The notes under the pieces were generated by a model. It was given only the letters and a program-made list of their open reading frames with translations. It made no database searches and was not told the origin of the DNA. 64,000 nt of DNA from Antitrichia curtipendula (Eukaryota > Streptophyta > Bryopsida > Hypnales > Leucodontaceae): positions 18,432,696-18,496,695 of the forward strand of contig OX579638.1 of NCBI GenBank assembly GCA_951230915.1. Direction: 5' to 3'. The translations under genes and the position numbers were made by a program. Below, piece after piece: positions 1 through 14,249 of the stretch (the first letter of the stretch is position 1; each line of letters begins with the position of its first letter).

Positions 1-3000
1 AATGCACCAGAAATCAACTTGTCAATGCGAAGGTATGATCCACACTTGTCAACGGTGGTTGAATTACAGTATATGAAATGAAAATTATATGAATAAACCA
101 AACTTGATATTTTTTTCACCATAGATTGAATATCAGATCCTCGTACACTTCAGCGAGCATCTTTCAGAGTCACTCAAGTTATATGGCCATACAAGATTGT
201 CAAAGAATTATAAGGAATTAGCACGCCATAACAAGACACAACCTGTTCTGTCATTCTCTGCTTAGCAAACAATTGCCAATGAAAACGTCTCCAGGTGGCA
301 CTGTCAAAAAGATTCAAGCTCAAATTATTTGTTGAGTTTTAACCATTCAGAAATAAGCAACAAAGAGTTTAATGGTGGATTGACTCACTAACTCAAAAAC
401 TTGCCGTGGTTCAATGACAGAGAGAAGATCGTAGCAGAAAAAGCCCAAACTACTATTAAGTTTCTTGGCAAGGTATAAGCCTTTCTTTCCTCGCTCCTGA
501 ACCTCCGTCAGCAAACAATCATACAGCTGCCCGATACTTTTAAAGACCTCATCATTGAGCTGCAACGGTGGCAACTCTTCACCTGAAAACAAATTATTCA
601 GATAATCTTCAGAGGATCTTCAATTTACGAGGTATTAACCTTCGTCAAAGATTAAAACAATAGATGGCATGCCCTTGGCATATCAAATATAGAGTTCGAA
701 AACACCTCATTTCCCAGATGATGCCAAACGATCTAATTCAATATGTCAAGCTTATGGTCACTTTCACTAATAGCGAGGAGGTGATGAAACGGGAACAAAC
801 CTGGAGGAAGAGCCTCACTATAAGTACGAGACTGCTCAAGTGCCATTGACTTTACGATCAACTCAAGGAAGACCCAAGCCATGGACAAGACATCGTCATA
901 AACGGGTCCGACTCTGTAGCCTTTAGCCTGCATTACAACAACGCTGTTATAATAATCACCCAAGGCCAAAGTTCTTTTACCATGCCCACAACATTCTAAA
1001 GAAAAATTAATTTCCTGGGCTTGGAATGTGTACCTTGCTCCGAGCAAGGCTGCGCCAAACGCTGCAGAGACCAGGATACACAGGATCGTGGCGCCCACCA
1101 AAATCATCGAATGCAAAATCCAAGTAATGAACAAGATAGCGATTACGCTCAGCTCCATCTGATGTTTCTCCTTGAACCCTGTAAACAGATAAGCAATTCA
1201 GAGATCAGGGCAAAAAATAAGTGCATAAACTTTAATCAGAGCTCAATACAAATTTGTGACAGGTTTGTGGAGCATAAGTACCTGGTGATGATATTGACCA
1301 TTGATCGGAATGCAGCAACCTAAAAAGGACATTGAAGAAGTAGAAGCAAACATACAAATGTTAATTGAAGATTTATTGAAGTATTTTAGTTCAACGAATT
1401 CAAAATTAAGACGTATATCAGAAATCCCTTGCTAGAGACTTTTCACGATTAAGACAAACTACAAGATTCAGCCTAATAGTTAAACCAGCTAGACAACGCG
1501 GTACAGCTACGAAAGCCAATAGAAATCTTAGAAAAAAACATTTTTCTAGTTTATCTGCCGAAACAAAACAAAACACAAAATACCCCGAAAACTATGAAAC
1601 ACCTGTAACGTTTCACCCCCATCACCGATCATTCGAAGCAGCATGTTGAGACAGGGTTCAAGGAACTGGAGCATCGATGAAGCTTCGACATTCTTCAATG
1701 CATTAATTGCCTACAAGTACTTTCAGTGTAAAGTCAGAATATAGCAAGACACTTGGTTCAGTATCAACTATAAAGTGACCGTGTCCTCTTAGGTATCTCA
1801 AGCAATTAACTATTCAAAGATCTCCCTGCACATGTGCAGAGAGACTGAACGTTCTTCAGATTCAGGTACTACCTAGAATTCCAACAACCTCAGAACCAAA
1901 ACCACAAGCAGAACGAGGAATGCACATCATAAAATCATCAAAGTTTTATGCTACGTCAGTGACATTCTATACTAAAGTCTAGAACAACGCACCTCCATGA
2001 GTTCATTTCCCCAGGGAGTTGTCCGCAAAATATGACGATCGTACTCAGCGAAAAAATCTCGTATCCTCTCATTGACGGGATAAAGAGAGGAGCACAAACG
2101 GGACCGTAATTTAAATACTGTTCTGCCATCATCGAGGTATTCCAACCTATCCTGCACCACACAGAAAGTCATACGTCAATCACCACTCTTAAGTAGATTA
2201 GAAGCTGTAGTGATGCGATGAATATGTGACGAACAAGTATAGGGAATGAATAAATTACATAGAGCATGCTTGCAGTGTAAAGAACGCGACCCAACCTACC
2301 TTCACATTATCTTGCAAGTAGTTTGGATACAGCTCCTTTGCAATTGGAAGGGTACCATCCAATCGAATCACCCTGGAACACAATTCCACGCGAAAAGGTG
2401 AGCAGCATAATAGCATTCAATGAGGAACAGCAATCCATCAAAGCCAGTGCTCAAACCCCTAGCGATAGCCAACCCATGAGATGATTCTTGAGCACTGCTC
2501 CAAGATGCATGAGAACTCCAGCCGAAATATAATGAGGAAAATCTTCACACTGCAAAAAACTCAGTATAGAGCAGAAATGCAGGTACTAAGAATGAACAAG
2601 ACAAACCTACTAGTGAAGCACACTTAAACAAACGTGACTGAACAAGACAAAATTCCTATTGATAATATGTGAGATAGGGAAACTTACTGAGAGGCGAATA
2701 AGAGTGGAAGCACAGCGTAACCTACTACCACCTGCAATACAGCCGAACCAAAGTCAAACGAAATTCAAGTAGCATTGGCGATAAAGAAAAATAATGAAAT
2801 AAAAGTAAATAGTAACATAGTAACATACTGGCTTTGGCGCTTCGAGTTTCATTTGAAGGTCCACATGAAAGAATGTGAAAAGCAGATGGTGTTCTGGAGC
2901 AAGATTGGCAGGAAGTTGAACTTTAAATTCATCATGGAAGTGCGCTGTCTTAGTATTAGCATCAATCTGAGAGTGTGCATATTTTTGCATTGAGCTGTCG

Positions 3001-6000
3001 GCGTCCCTCGGATAAAGAGCCTGTTTTGTGCAACTTGTCAAAAGCAACTAAACCAAAACTTACATCAACGTCAAGAAATTCTAATAATCATAACACTAAG
3101 AAAAATGGATTCTCCTAGCTTGGATGGAAACCGTACCTCGAGGGGTGGTTTCCGAATATCGCTATCATCCTTTCGGAGCTCTAATCGAATAAACATGTTT
3201 CGCTTTCGGTTAAGATTTACAGATTGGGGATAAACATACAGGCAGTGCAACAGCTGGGGAAACGGTTCAGGTTTTGGACCCAGTCGAAATTCAACAGCTC
3301 GAAACTGTCACATCCACATGCGAAAGTACATGATTAGATGCACATCTGACCGCTTCTATTGGACTAACCAGGTTATGAATCACTACATATTTCCAAAAGT
3401 GCTTCCATTTCCTTAAATATAACCAAAGAACGCTTACAAAAGAGCGTAGAAGAAGCTATTGCAGTATCAAATTGAAACCTCTGAATGAATCGCTCTGAGG
3501 TCATCATTCAATCTACATATAAATTTGGGTAGGAAGTCCTTGGATGTTGTAAGAAATACCTCCGATCGTCCCAGTTCAAGACTACTTCCACTGCCTGAAC
3601 GCAAATCACGATGTCCAGGGCTACTTTTTTGATGACCATTATATAGCGACTTTGTGAACTCAAGGCCTTGAGTGGAGCGCCCTGACAACGAAGCTCCTCC
3701 TAATGAACGAGAATCCGCATCGAAAGAGCCATTACTGAAACTGCCCGATTCAGAGATGCAGTCCACCTCATGATCATCATTGCACAGCCTTTCAATTTCA
3801 AGCCGCAGAGTTGCCTTCACTGGCTTGTGCACTTTGCGCTTAGGGTCCTGAAACAAAATGAAAAATCCATCACATCACTAAACCATCTACATATCTTAAA
3901 AGTCAGAGCTACCTAGGTATTCAATTTAAAAAGCAGTAATCAAACACACTCTCTTCGACTACTGATGCTCTTTTCCTTATAGGCAGCAAACAGGGATCAC
4001 TAATGCGACCTAAAACTCTCTTCCCCTGCTGTCCGATACTGTAAGTGAAACGTAAAGCATACCTGAAGCATCTCGTCTGTATAATTCTCTTTTACACGAT
4101 GAAGGCCTGGGACATCAACCAGAACTGGAACGGCGGCAGATTCCGTCTTTGAATCGGCAATTAGCCTACCGTCCGGATCGAGTGATGCCTCCATCAGGGC
4201 CGACCCCAAGATACCTGGAGGCAATGGACTGCTTGTAGGAGATGACGAGAATCCACCCACGCCTCCGGTTACATTTGCGTCAAACAATGCTACAGTTGCC
4301 CAGGCGAAAGGTTCACGGAACGGCATCACTCTGGCCCATACTTGCAGTTTTTGCTTCTCTCTTTCTGTCAAATGTACCTTCAAATAGCAAAACCAGCTGA
4401 TATTAATCAACCCCAGAACCGTGCCAAATTGTGCATCTTAAATACCAAACTAATAAAGAACATAAATCAAGAGGCTTACTTAGCAGCAAATTGAAGTATA
4501 ACACCTTGCCTTAAAAATAGCAAAGGCATAAGCACATTAAGAAGGTTCATGTCCAATGACTAGAAAGGGGCAGCTTCAGCTGCCTACGTCATATGTCAAG
4601 CATACAAGGCTCAGACTCATATCATGGTATTGAATTAAATTTGACAGTGAAGAGCCACCATCTGTTTCATTTGAAAATAATAATGATTGTGTCACAATAT
4701 CATGTGAGCCGAGAAGCACAGATAGTGGGAAGAACATTATTTACAGTTTCCACACAATTCAGAAACCACAGAGCAAACTCACAGGTTCTTTGCGCGTGTA
4801 GACAGAAGGAGTAACACCTCCTTCTTCTGTGACGTGCTTCTCAAGTTCTACCAACAAGCAAACTGCTGGTGACGGTGCCTCGAGTGAAAAAATGGCTCTC
4901 CGTTGGTAACCACCAGCCTCCTGTATACACAATGTGTACAAAAAACAGCTCATCAAAGTGATCTTTCCAGGGTGATGATGTCGTTGGTGAAGTCCCAAAA
5001 ATGTAAATACAACCGCAACACAAGAACTGAGAATATAATCAAGTCTTACATCTTGAAACTCTGCAGGTAAGCATCGAAAGTGAAAATCCTCAGAGAGCTT
5101 TTCCCGCTTCTCTCGGTGATACAGACACACCGTACCATACCATGGCTCTGCATGATGCAATGTTCATATCAAGCAACAACGATAACCTTCAAAGTTGATT
5201 GTAAGCAGCATCGGACTGAATGCGAACAACCACAAGGTCTTTGTGAAGAAAATCTTACCAACAAGACCAGCCAGAATGTTCAAAGACACGACCTTCACAG
5301 AAATCCTCATCCCGCCGCTGCGATCATCAAACGTTGAGTTCATTTAGCGAGGCAATACATGCTCAGGTGTATCCTTTGAAAGTCTCCACTCGAATAGCTT
5401 CCAAATTCTCAAGGAGAAATGTCACACAGCAAATAGGAAGTAAAACGAAACATACGTTACGTTTAAAAGACTGAATCAGAGTCACATATATGTGAGCAAA
5501 ATAAACACATTAAAATTTGGATCTCAAGCAAGTTCACAATTCAGCTCAGAAGACCTCAGTGACAGTGCTGATGGAATCTCTGGTGTCCTGTGGCCAAACA
5601 CAGAAGCCCGCGCTACACGCCAATTGAAAACCGGCTCATAGGGAGGAAGCGAAGGCCCACCATAGTGCTGCATACATCACACGGCATCTCTTCGTTCAGT
5701 GCTGTATATAAGAAATGGAAGAACAAGTATTACAGAACTAACCCACCAAAAACGCCTGAAACCCTCACACAGCCAAAGGCCAGAACATAAGTGACCCTCT
5801 TCAAAGATTAAATCATGATTCCAATGATCAGCGCGAGGGTCATTGGACCTTCGGTGCTCTTGCAACGGTTGAATCTGGAAAATCACTTGCTGTTGATCTG
5901 CCAGAAAATCGCCCAGAAAATAATCCTCCCGAATATCTCCCTGAAGTTGTTGGATCTTCATCATCCGTGGCGTCTCCATGTCTTCCAAGCCTTATGTTTG

Positions 6001-6683
6001 ACAGGCGCAGCTCTATAAAAATAAAACATGATTATTAGCATAGTAGACTGCACATCAAGTACATTGCAATGCCAAAGAAAGAAAGAAGGTGCCCTCTTGA
6101 AATGAGAATCATACATCACAATACGCTCGAGTAGTCCTTACTTACATTGACATGGAAATGGGACCGTCAATGCACAGGATACTGACCTGTCTCTACATCT
6201 GTGTCAGGTCCTTCGAAGATCTGATTCTCAAATATGGGAGGTGGCACACTTTCAAAGTGTCCATACTTAAGTTCATCCTTCACCCAATCTGCAGTATAAC
6301 TTTGAAGCAACTCCTTCAGATGTGGCCATGGCTCCACGTTGCCATTCAACTGTCAGCATTGACGTGAAACAGCACAAATGATAATTAATCATCAACAGCC
6401 CTCAAAGAATCGTTAGGAGTGTAGCTTCCATCAAAGATAGCATTGAAGCTGCGTAAACTTACAATGGCACCAAAGTAATAAATGCTACTATTGCTAACCG
6501 ACAAACTTGCAGATAAACCTCAGGGATGGTGGATTCACAACATGAAAAGATGATACACAGAATCCATATCCAAGCAATGAAGTGAATCTGAGTACTCACC
6601 AAGGGCTCAAGGTCTGTTGACTGCCCTGAGTAAGGATGTGGGAAACGCCTAAACCGCTGCCCACTCAAGGCAATCTCACCCAT
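1..6683 (-). CDS. SPK1: SPIKE1, DOCK-family Rho/ROP guanine nucleotide exchange factor, N-terminal half (partial)
   Basis: Minus-strand multi-exon gene. Coding exons with consistent phases and GT/AG borders: 6600-6683, 6187-6349, 5849-6012, 5555-5667, 5259-5317, 5050-5147, 4783-4920, 4063-4377, 3560-3847, 3137-3304, 2829-3020, 2688-2731, 2300-2372, 1993-2151, 1603-1710, 1282-1319, 1034-1178, 801-927, 389-582 (890 codons), and probably 1-44. Recognised from plant SPIKE1 signatures: GQRFRR near the start, PWPHL, NQIFEGPDTD, EEGGVTPSVYTRKEP, VHLTEREKQKLQVW, and AKGYRVGPVYDDVLSMAW. Residues about 478-660 form the DHR-1 (C2-like, lipid-binding) domain, including HHLLFTFFHVDLQ and RLCSSLYPVNER. SPIKE1 activates ROP GTPases upstream of WAVE/SCAR-ARP2/3 actin assembly. 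The catalytic DHR-2 domain of this roughly 1830-residue family must lie left of position 1. The start at 6683 matches the family N terminus. The region between about residues 380 and 474 is poorly conserved and Ser-rich. Confidence 0.95.
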
Positions 6684-8800
6684 CCCCTGCTGATAGACCC
6701 AAAGAGAGCATTGGTAAGCCAGGAATTTAATGCTGCAGCAATTTCAAGCAGTAAAACTGTAAAGCCCAATGACGGATATAGGACTGGCACCAGTGCAACT
6801 CTGAAGAAATAGGTGAAGGCACCTACTTGATTGCTCTTACGTGGTTCAAAACTACTCCAGGTTTATAACCGAGCTCGCAACATTCAAGGCCTTCTCTCTT
6901 TCCACTTAGTCCCCATCACCAGATTTCGCTTGTCAGTCATATTCGTGTACCTTACATTGTCTCAAGGTATTCGGCTTCTATATGGAGCCCATCAATTACT
7001 TGGGTTCCCTTCACTTCTAGGCTGCTCTTTTAGAATCGCGTTCACTATAACTTCCTTACTGTATCGTCGAAGCGATACTGAGAAACCCTGTAACATCATA
7101 CAGCTATATTGACTGGCTAGCCTTATACCAGCAGAGGATCCTGTGAGATGATCTTGAGAGGTCAGCTACAGCACGTTCCTCACGACCATAATACCTCTGA
7201 GTCCCTTCGCTGCCAGTGGATATCTCTGCGCGTTTGGCTTACTAGTGTTTGCTTCGATTAATTGTATGTATTGATCACTGGAACGAGTGCCGCAAGTAAG
7301 TGAACATACAAACGAGATTCATATCCTCTGTTTTAAGTGCATCAACCGTTCCGCTACAGTGAAGGCTTCTTGAACTAAAGCCTCTTCAGGCAATTATCCT
7401 CTGCTTGCAACTTACTGATATCAAATGCCTGCTTTGCATATGAATTCAATTGCTCGCAAAGTATCACTACAACTTTGAGCAACATAAAACAAGCCTAGCT
7501 TGCAGAAATAACCCGCGTTTCTCTGGCAACAATGTTTGATCCCCATGTTTGACTTCACATTTGTAGCTGTAGAGAGAACGCTGCATTCAGCGGTTGGTAA
7601 CCTTGTAACACACTCGATGTAATAGAATGGCCTCTGCACGCCGAAGACCTCGTGCGCAAAAGCAACAGCACCCTGATTCAACAACAGACAGACACATGTT
7701 CTCATTCAGACAGCTGCCTCCTAATCATTGTCTACTGGATGACATTTGCAGTCTAACCTATACATGCATCACAAGCCCTTGTGAAGCGATTTCCGGCGCA
7801 AGTGAAACCGTAGCCAGTCTCAGCATTACAGAGGGAGCGCGGACGACCAACCAGCTCAACCGTCGTAATGTGACAATCTGTTAGCAGAAAGCTCAAAACA
7901 AAGGAGCCATTGTGTCATACGACAGAATATCGTGTCATTTCCCAACAAGAAGACTCTTTGTCGACCTCCCTTCAGCTCATTTAGGTCAAATTTGAGGTCT
8001 CCATTTCTTTGCAGGGGATAAAATTCAAAATTCTTCGCAGGTTACTAGCATCTCGCACACACTAAAAAAACTGAGGCCAAAGACGAATAACTCCAAAAGG
8101 CCATTTGACCAAATGCAAATTTCCTTTTCCCAAGCACAAATCACTCGCAGTCAAAACTCGTATCACCAATCAAAATTCTACAAATCGTGCTTAGAAAGAG
8201 CAATGCCAGTCCCGACCTCACCGGACCGACACCCCGATGATACTAGAGCTACTCGCCACTTCAGAATTCAGTCCCTCGCAGCAGCGTTGCTTTCCAAACA
8301 TCACAACAACCACCAGCTTCTCAATACCGCACCAATGCAAGTGAAAACACCCCTGTCCACACCTTTAAAAAACAAGACCTAACCACGCACTCGACACCAA
8401 AACATCAAAAACAAACCTTCCTTTCCACAGGACTGCCTCTTCCTTTCGAACAAGAGCACAAAAGTCATAAACGAAGCCTACATTACACGAAAGACTCAAC
8501 GACAGAGGCGCAAACCGTGATTCAAAATTTGCTGGCACAAGAACGTCTCTCCCGCGCGCGCCTCGTCACCACTCCCATCCACGTGAAGCGCAGAAGCCTC
8601 ACAGCCGCCACAAGTTAAAGCGCGAAGGCTTGGATCCGAGCTGCGGCGGCGTAGATCGATGGAGCTCGATACATGGAAATTCCGCCATAGCCAGCCGCAC
8701 TACGTTTTACTACTGCGAGGGAGCCTATCTCTCCCTTCTCACACGAGCTTTCCTTTTTCGGGCTTAGAGGCTGTCGGGACCTCGATTAACTGACGTGGCA
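6684..8800 (-). promoter_or_regulatory. Leader and promoter region of SPIKE1
   Basis: About 2.1 kb upstream of the SPIKE1 start codon contains no convincing gene. An AG acceptor-like site preceded by pyrimidines lies just before the ATG, so the 5' leader probably contains an intron. The segment around 8530-8760 is much more GC- and CpG-rich than its surroundings and contains a CCACGTGA G-box-like motif near 8580, so the transcription start is probably close by. No clear TATA box was identified. All of this is inferred from composition and position. Confidence 0.4.
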
Positions 8801-10875
8801 GGTTCTGGGACTTGGATTACCGACTTTAGACCGGTTCACACAGGCAGGGGGTACCGACTGGGGCTGCTGTGGGCTGATTCGTGGAGCATTTCTTGCGCTT
8901 CGGTTTTAGTGGAATGTTTTAACTAAGTTCTAACTCTTCTGAAAGGACACTGCCTTGGAGAGTAATGGTGCAGCAATTTAAATGGCTAGTGTTAATTTGA
9001 GTGGTTTAATTGCTTTTGGGGGGTAATTCATTTGGCTCCCTTGCAATTTGCACTTTGGGAGATTAAGAATAAAATTTAAGAAAAATTTGTGGAAGTGATA
9101 TTGCCATTTTTGTGTGAATGCATGATAATTGTGTTGGGATGGTTGTACGTGGTTTTAGATGAATAAATGTCACTTCATCTACATTATTCATGTTCCATCC
9201 ATAGAGTGCATGCTTCATTACTTTAGCAAGGATTGCAACTAATTGCTATTTGAGAAAATAGAAAAAAAAATCACTATATTTGATTTTGAGATGTACCTCA
9301 AAGACGATAGAGGTGTACTGAATGAATGAATCCGCAAGTTTGATCATACACCTGTTTCAAGAATAACTCTAGATTAGTAGGAACAACAAAGAGCAAACCT
9401 AGCATAATAGTGTCAGAGTTCAAAATCCATTAGGCAAAATACACAATATTAAAGTCACCAATATTTTTCATTGATTCAAGTTACTAAGACTAAAAGTAAA
9501 GGAAATCCATCTAAGTTTAAAATTCTATTGAAGAATTGTATCTCCATTCATTTTGGGTACATTTAAAAAGCATAGATTTTTTTCCCCTCTTAATGATTGG
9601 TGCTCTTACCTATACCACTCCCTTACCTCTTTCACATATTCACAACATATGCCATGTAAAAGTTATTCAATCAAATGTATAATGAAGAGATAGGGAATAT
9701 ATAATTATATTATAGAGATATTCATTTGGAGAAGTACAAACACAATATAAGAAGGGTATGAGATTTGAAACTCTACACCAAAGTTTGCACAATACTTTGA
9801 TTAGTCAAAAACTCAACATGAAATTTTTCCATGTTGTTGCAGTGATTTTGCTTTCTTAAGCTTGGTTTGTCAAAGCCTCTATGTTTTTATCTTTCGATCA
9901 TATTGCTTTTGAAAAGGTTGATTTTGATTCTCCAATATCAAAATTTAAGTTTTCTTGTGTCTATTCAAATTATTTTGGGATGTGCTCCCAAAGATAAGAA
10001 TTTCAAATTCAAATTCCAAACCATTGAAAAGTTAAAAGCATATTTGGAGGACAAGTATGTCATTTCCATTGAAGATGCCCCAAGACTCTGCAATGCACCT
10101 TGTGTCTTGCACAAATTTGGGTAGTTGATTTGGAAGGACATTAAGTATTAGATAACCGATGAGCCGCGCTAGCGGCGAATAGGTTATCGTACATAACCGG
10201 TTGCACATTTTCCAATCACAACCTTTGATCTTCATGATCCAAGGTGTAGGAAGCAAGTTGAAAGGAAAGAAGGTTATGAGTTGCAACTTGTAATGGCAAT
10301 GGTGACGGGTTGCCAATGGGAAGGTGTCATAGTCATGTTAGCATTGAAAAGTCAACAACCGGTTATAGTTGGGTCATTTGAAGTCTGCATCCTACATCTG
10401 TCTTCCCCCAGCCAAGGGTAAATATTAAAACCTACCTTTATTTTGTAGTTGCTCAGTGTCATAAATCCTTCACATCTCCTATTGTGTTCTTCACCGTCCT
10501 CCCCTAGCTAAGTTGGAGCCTCTTAGATCCAAATTTGAATTCAAAATTTCCAAAATTTGATCATGTCTGTCAAATAAAATATTTGAGTGTTTTCTTCCTA
10601 AGGGTAAAAAACGCAGACTTCAAATGACCACTTTAACTTCCTGCTCTGATATGAAATGAACTTGGCACAATTTAGGGGTGAGAAAGTTGATGGGCTTGGG
10701 TCAAATGCGGCATTTGATTTTATTACAATGCAGTCCCAGTTTGAATGCGATTTGTTCCTGTGAGAGAGATCTTCTCAACCACGGTATTGACCATGGGAGT
10801 GTTGACAATTTCTTAACAGAGTCAACGGACAACAGCCCCCATTACAAATGGTCAAACCTGTATTTCGCATAGGAA
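8801..10875. other. AT-rich intergenic DNA without a recognised gene
   Basis: No open frame of interest and no recognisable repeat family member, apart from the short hairpin at 10151-10188. ORFs are short and AT-biased. Confidence 0.5.
10151..10188. repeat. Short near-perfect hairpin
   Basis: An outer stem GATAACC/GGTTATC encloses a GC-rich inner stem GCCGC/GCGGC with a GCTA loop. It stands out in a strongly AT-rich region. It could be a MITE remnant; no function is assigned. Confidence 0.6.
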
Positions 10876-11363
10876 CTAGTGTGCCTTGTGCCGTTGCCAG
10901 TTTGCCACAGCCAAAATAGAAGTACAAGTAATTTTTTAATTTTTTTGATTCAAACAAACTTCAAAAATATATATTTTTTTTTGATGTGGGTTCAAATGTC
11001 ACAAAACAAAGTCTACACACTCCTCCATGCAAAAAACTTTCCAATAGTACCAAGAACGCAATTGAGAGATACACAGTTTCGAAAATCTTATTGTAACAAA
11101 CAAACAACCTAAATTAAGGTATAGACTAGTGTGCCTTATGTCATTGCCACAACCAAAAATGTAAGTGAAAGTAAAATTTTAATGCATAAAACCTTCCAAA
11201 TTCAATAACTTTTATACCATAGGTCCAAACGCCACAAAACAAGGACCATGCACCCTTCCTTGCAAAGAGCTTTCTGACGATACCAAGAACACAAGGAATG
11301 GATGTGTGATTGAGGAGATCTCACTGTAGCAAACAAAACAAACAAACAACCTAACTTAAGGTT
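10876..11363 (-). repeat. Left arm, two tandem units of the foldback-like element
   Basis: Unit starts are 250 bp apart (CTAGTGTGCC at 10876 and 11126). Each unit runs from GTGCC...GCCACA through a CAAA(C/T)G(T/C)CACAAAACAA core to an AACAAACAA(A/C)-rich inner edge. Both are the reverse complement of the units at 13500-14249. Confidence 0.75.
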
Positions 11364-13499
11364 TTGATTATTGCTATGCCAGTTTCAACATTTATTCAAT
11401 GTTTACACTGAGTTTCATAGAGCCTAGTAGGATACAATCTACATGGCTAGATGGAACTACTAAAGGAGGCTCTGAAAGTTCACGTCATCTTTTACAGCGC
11501 CACATTATGATATGCTCATGTTGAATACATCTCCAATATCAATATGTACCTAATATTGTAGAAACAATTTTAGAACATCATTCTACTACAAAAAAATAAT
11601 TTGACCCTTCATAACATTTGCATATGTTATTTAGAAAGTGCATTCTTTGATGCACTTAAATGTCCTATCACTTGCCAATTGTCAAAATATAGAAAATTTC
11701 TAAGTCAAATAAGAGAAAATGTCCCAAGTAGAAAAAGTGACATTTTTGGGATGTCTTTAGTTTAGGATGAACTTCTATGTGCTAAAATTAGCCAAATTTG
11801 GAATGGAAAAAAAGACAAAGTTTTTGTGGAATTTCATATGGGAGTGCGCAATATTTGCAAGGGAGGAATCAAATTAGTTTATGAACATGATTGTAGGGAG
11901 AAGTACCTGAAAACTGGGAAGAGCATTTAAGGAATATCTACCTATTTTGGATAACCTAGGGGTACATAGAAGGAGTAAGAACATTCATTATTGTCTTTTA
12001 ATTTTTGGGCCTTCAATATTTTTTGGGGATGCTTTGAATACAACTTAAAAGGATGTTTCCTATTTATTTCTAAAGTGAATGAACTGGAAAAATAATTTTT
12101 GCCTTTTCTTATGGCTCGAGGTGAGGATCCAAAGGTTGCAAGGGGAACAACCAAGTCTAGAAGGACCAATACAACAACAACAAAAATTCTAAAGTAAAAT
12201 GATGGAAATATTTGCACTATGTCTTTTCCCTTCGATGAGCTCTCCAAAGAAAATCCATTTGGTAGGGAACAAGAAGGAATTATGGGGGACTACTCATATA
12301 GTACATTGGTTAGTAAGGAGTAGGGGCCCCCAAACTCATGCACAAAGTTAGGAACCACCAAAGTGGCATTCAAGGTCGACATTAGAAAGATGGTAGGAGA
12401 TGATTCAAGATAAACAACCCCTACATATTCTTGTCTACAATGCATTCTCACTATTTATGATAGTCTATGGATAGGTTTAAAAACACCTATTTTCAATACT
12501 TTGAAAATTCATAGTTTATTCATATAGTGTCTAAAAATGCATTTAAAGAGTTCCACCTAGAATCCTCTTTTTAAAACCAATGACCTCCTAAAAGCTTTTT
12601 CAATATTATAATGAAAAATATGTTGGATTGCTTATTTGGATGCATTTAGGTGTTATCTTAAAAAGCTAAGTAGATTGAGAATGGAAATCGTGAAGAGATT
12701 TAGTTATCTATTGGTAGAAAACATACATGTATAGACCAAAATTTAAGATCCATCATTGGCCTAATTTATCACAAATGTAACAAGTTAGACCAAGTGTTTT
12801 TTTTAAGGCTTGATTTACGCAAGCATATTTTGTATTGATATTCAACTTTAAAACATAACAAAATATTGCGAAGGCAAAGCAATCTTCCATGAGGTGGGGG
12901 GATCCATAAAACATCCTTCTAAATGTTAGCCCTTCTTTTGTGTGTGTGCTGAATCCCTCAAAATATTTTTTAGTAAATTTGCCTTCAAAGTAAAGATGAA
13001 GCCACATCTAATCTTAAGTTGTTTCTTATTTTTTGAACCTTTGAAGAATTAATCATAAATTTTTTAAGTCAACATCTTGTAGGCACTTATTTGTATTATT
13101 CCAAGGGGCAAACCACTTGGGGGGGAAGGAATTTGGAAAGACTCAAAAATGATATTAAATAACCTAGAAGTAAACCCATGTAGTTTTATACTATCATGTC
13201 TCTTTTTTCAGGATTCTTTCTCATATATTTTTATATCAAACATCTAAGACTTTGGTTATACAACCAAATTGATTAAATCCAATGATGTATTGATTAGACA
13301 ATGCTTGGGGGAATAAATCTTGTTAAACACTACCCCTTGAGGTGGAATTCCAAGTTTGGGTTCCAATATTTGGCCATTGAAAAGCTTTCTTGCAAGAATT
13401 TTCTAAAATCCAAAACAAGAAGCATATCAAATGTGAATAATTGTAGCTAAGTTGATAACCAACAATGATTGCAGACAAATCATACAATGCAACATTTAT

Positions 13500-14249
13500 T
13501 TGTTTGTTTGTTTTGTTTGTTACACTGAGATCTCATGGACCGTGCGTCCCCAAATTGCATGCATGGTACCGTCAAAATGCTCTTTGCGAGGAGGGATGCA
13601 TAGGCTTTGTTTTGTGACATTTGGATTTATGACAAAAATATATTGAATTGTAGATTTTTTATGAGTAAATAAATTAGAAAATTATTTTATTTTTCTTTTG
13701 ATTGTGGCAACGGCACCCCCCTTAAGTTAGACTATTTGTTCTGTTTGTTACATTGAGATCGCTTGGATTGTGCATCTCCCCATCACGTTTTTAATACCAT
13801 TGGAAAGTCCTTAACAAGTAGGGGTGCGTAGACTTTGTTTTGTGGCATTTGCACGTATGGTGGAAAAGTTACTGAATTTAAAATTATATAGATATATAGA
13901 TATATAGATATAGATATTTTATTTTTTTACTTTTTTACTTTTTATATATCTTTTTACTTCTTTTTTTTGAACTCGTGGCAACAACACAAGACACACTAAT
14001 CCATACCTTAAGTTAAGTTGTTTGTTTTGTTTGTTATGTTGAGATCTCTAAAATCATGCGTCCCCGGATCTCATTATTGGTACCTTCGGAAAGCCTTCAA
14101 TGAATTGGGGTGCACAAGCTTTGTTTTGCATTGTGGTGACCCATCGTGTGAAAGTTATGGATTTTTGAGAGTTTATTTTTTTATAATAAAATTTTCAAAA
14201 ATTATAAATTACTTCTTACTTTTGTTTTGATTGTGGCAATGGCACAGTG
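13500..14249 (+). repeat. Right arm, three tandem units of the foldback-like element
   Basis: Three diverged units each begin with TTTGTTTTGTTTGTTA or a close variant plus GAGATC, carry a CTTTGTTTTG core and end with GATTGTGGCAA(C/T)GGCA. In one unit an expanded ATAGATATAT microsatellite lies at about 13890-13920. Confidence 0.75.

Larger units (their letters stand above)
10876..14249. mobile_element. Foldback-like element with inverted arms made of tandem 250-bp units
   Basis: Two tandem units on the left (from 10876 and 11126) are inverted relative to three units on the right (from about 13500, 13730 and 14010). Shared landmarks are the ends CTAGTGTGCC / GGCACAGTG, a GTGGCAA-type motif next to the end, a TTTGTTTTGTG(A/G)CATTTG-like stretch, and the inner edge TTGTTTTGTTTGTTA beside GAGATC. 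The interior (11363-13499) has no ORF resembling a transposase. Terminal inverted repeats built of internal tandem repeats are typical of Foldback-type transposons and some MULEs. No clear target duplication was found, so the boundary is approximate and the element class is inferred. Confidence 0.6.

Noticed and set aside
2460..2556. Possible extra SPIKE1 exon after TTTTTTGCAG
   Set aside because: The translation does not match the family, and the flanking exons 2688-2731 and 2300-2372 join in phase without it.
10876..14249. CRISPR-like repeat-spacer arrangement
   Set aside because: Units are 250 bp, diverged, in both orientations, and the genome is a plant.
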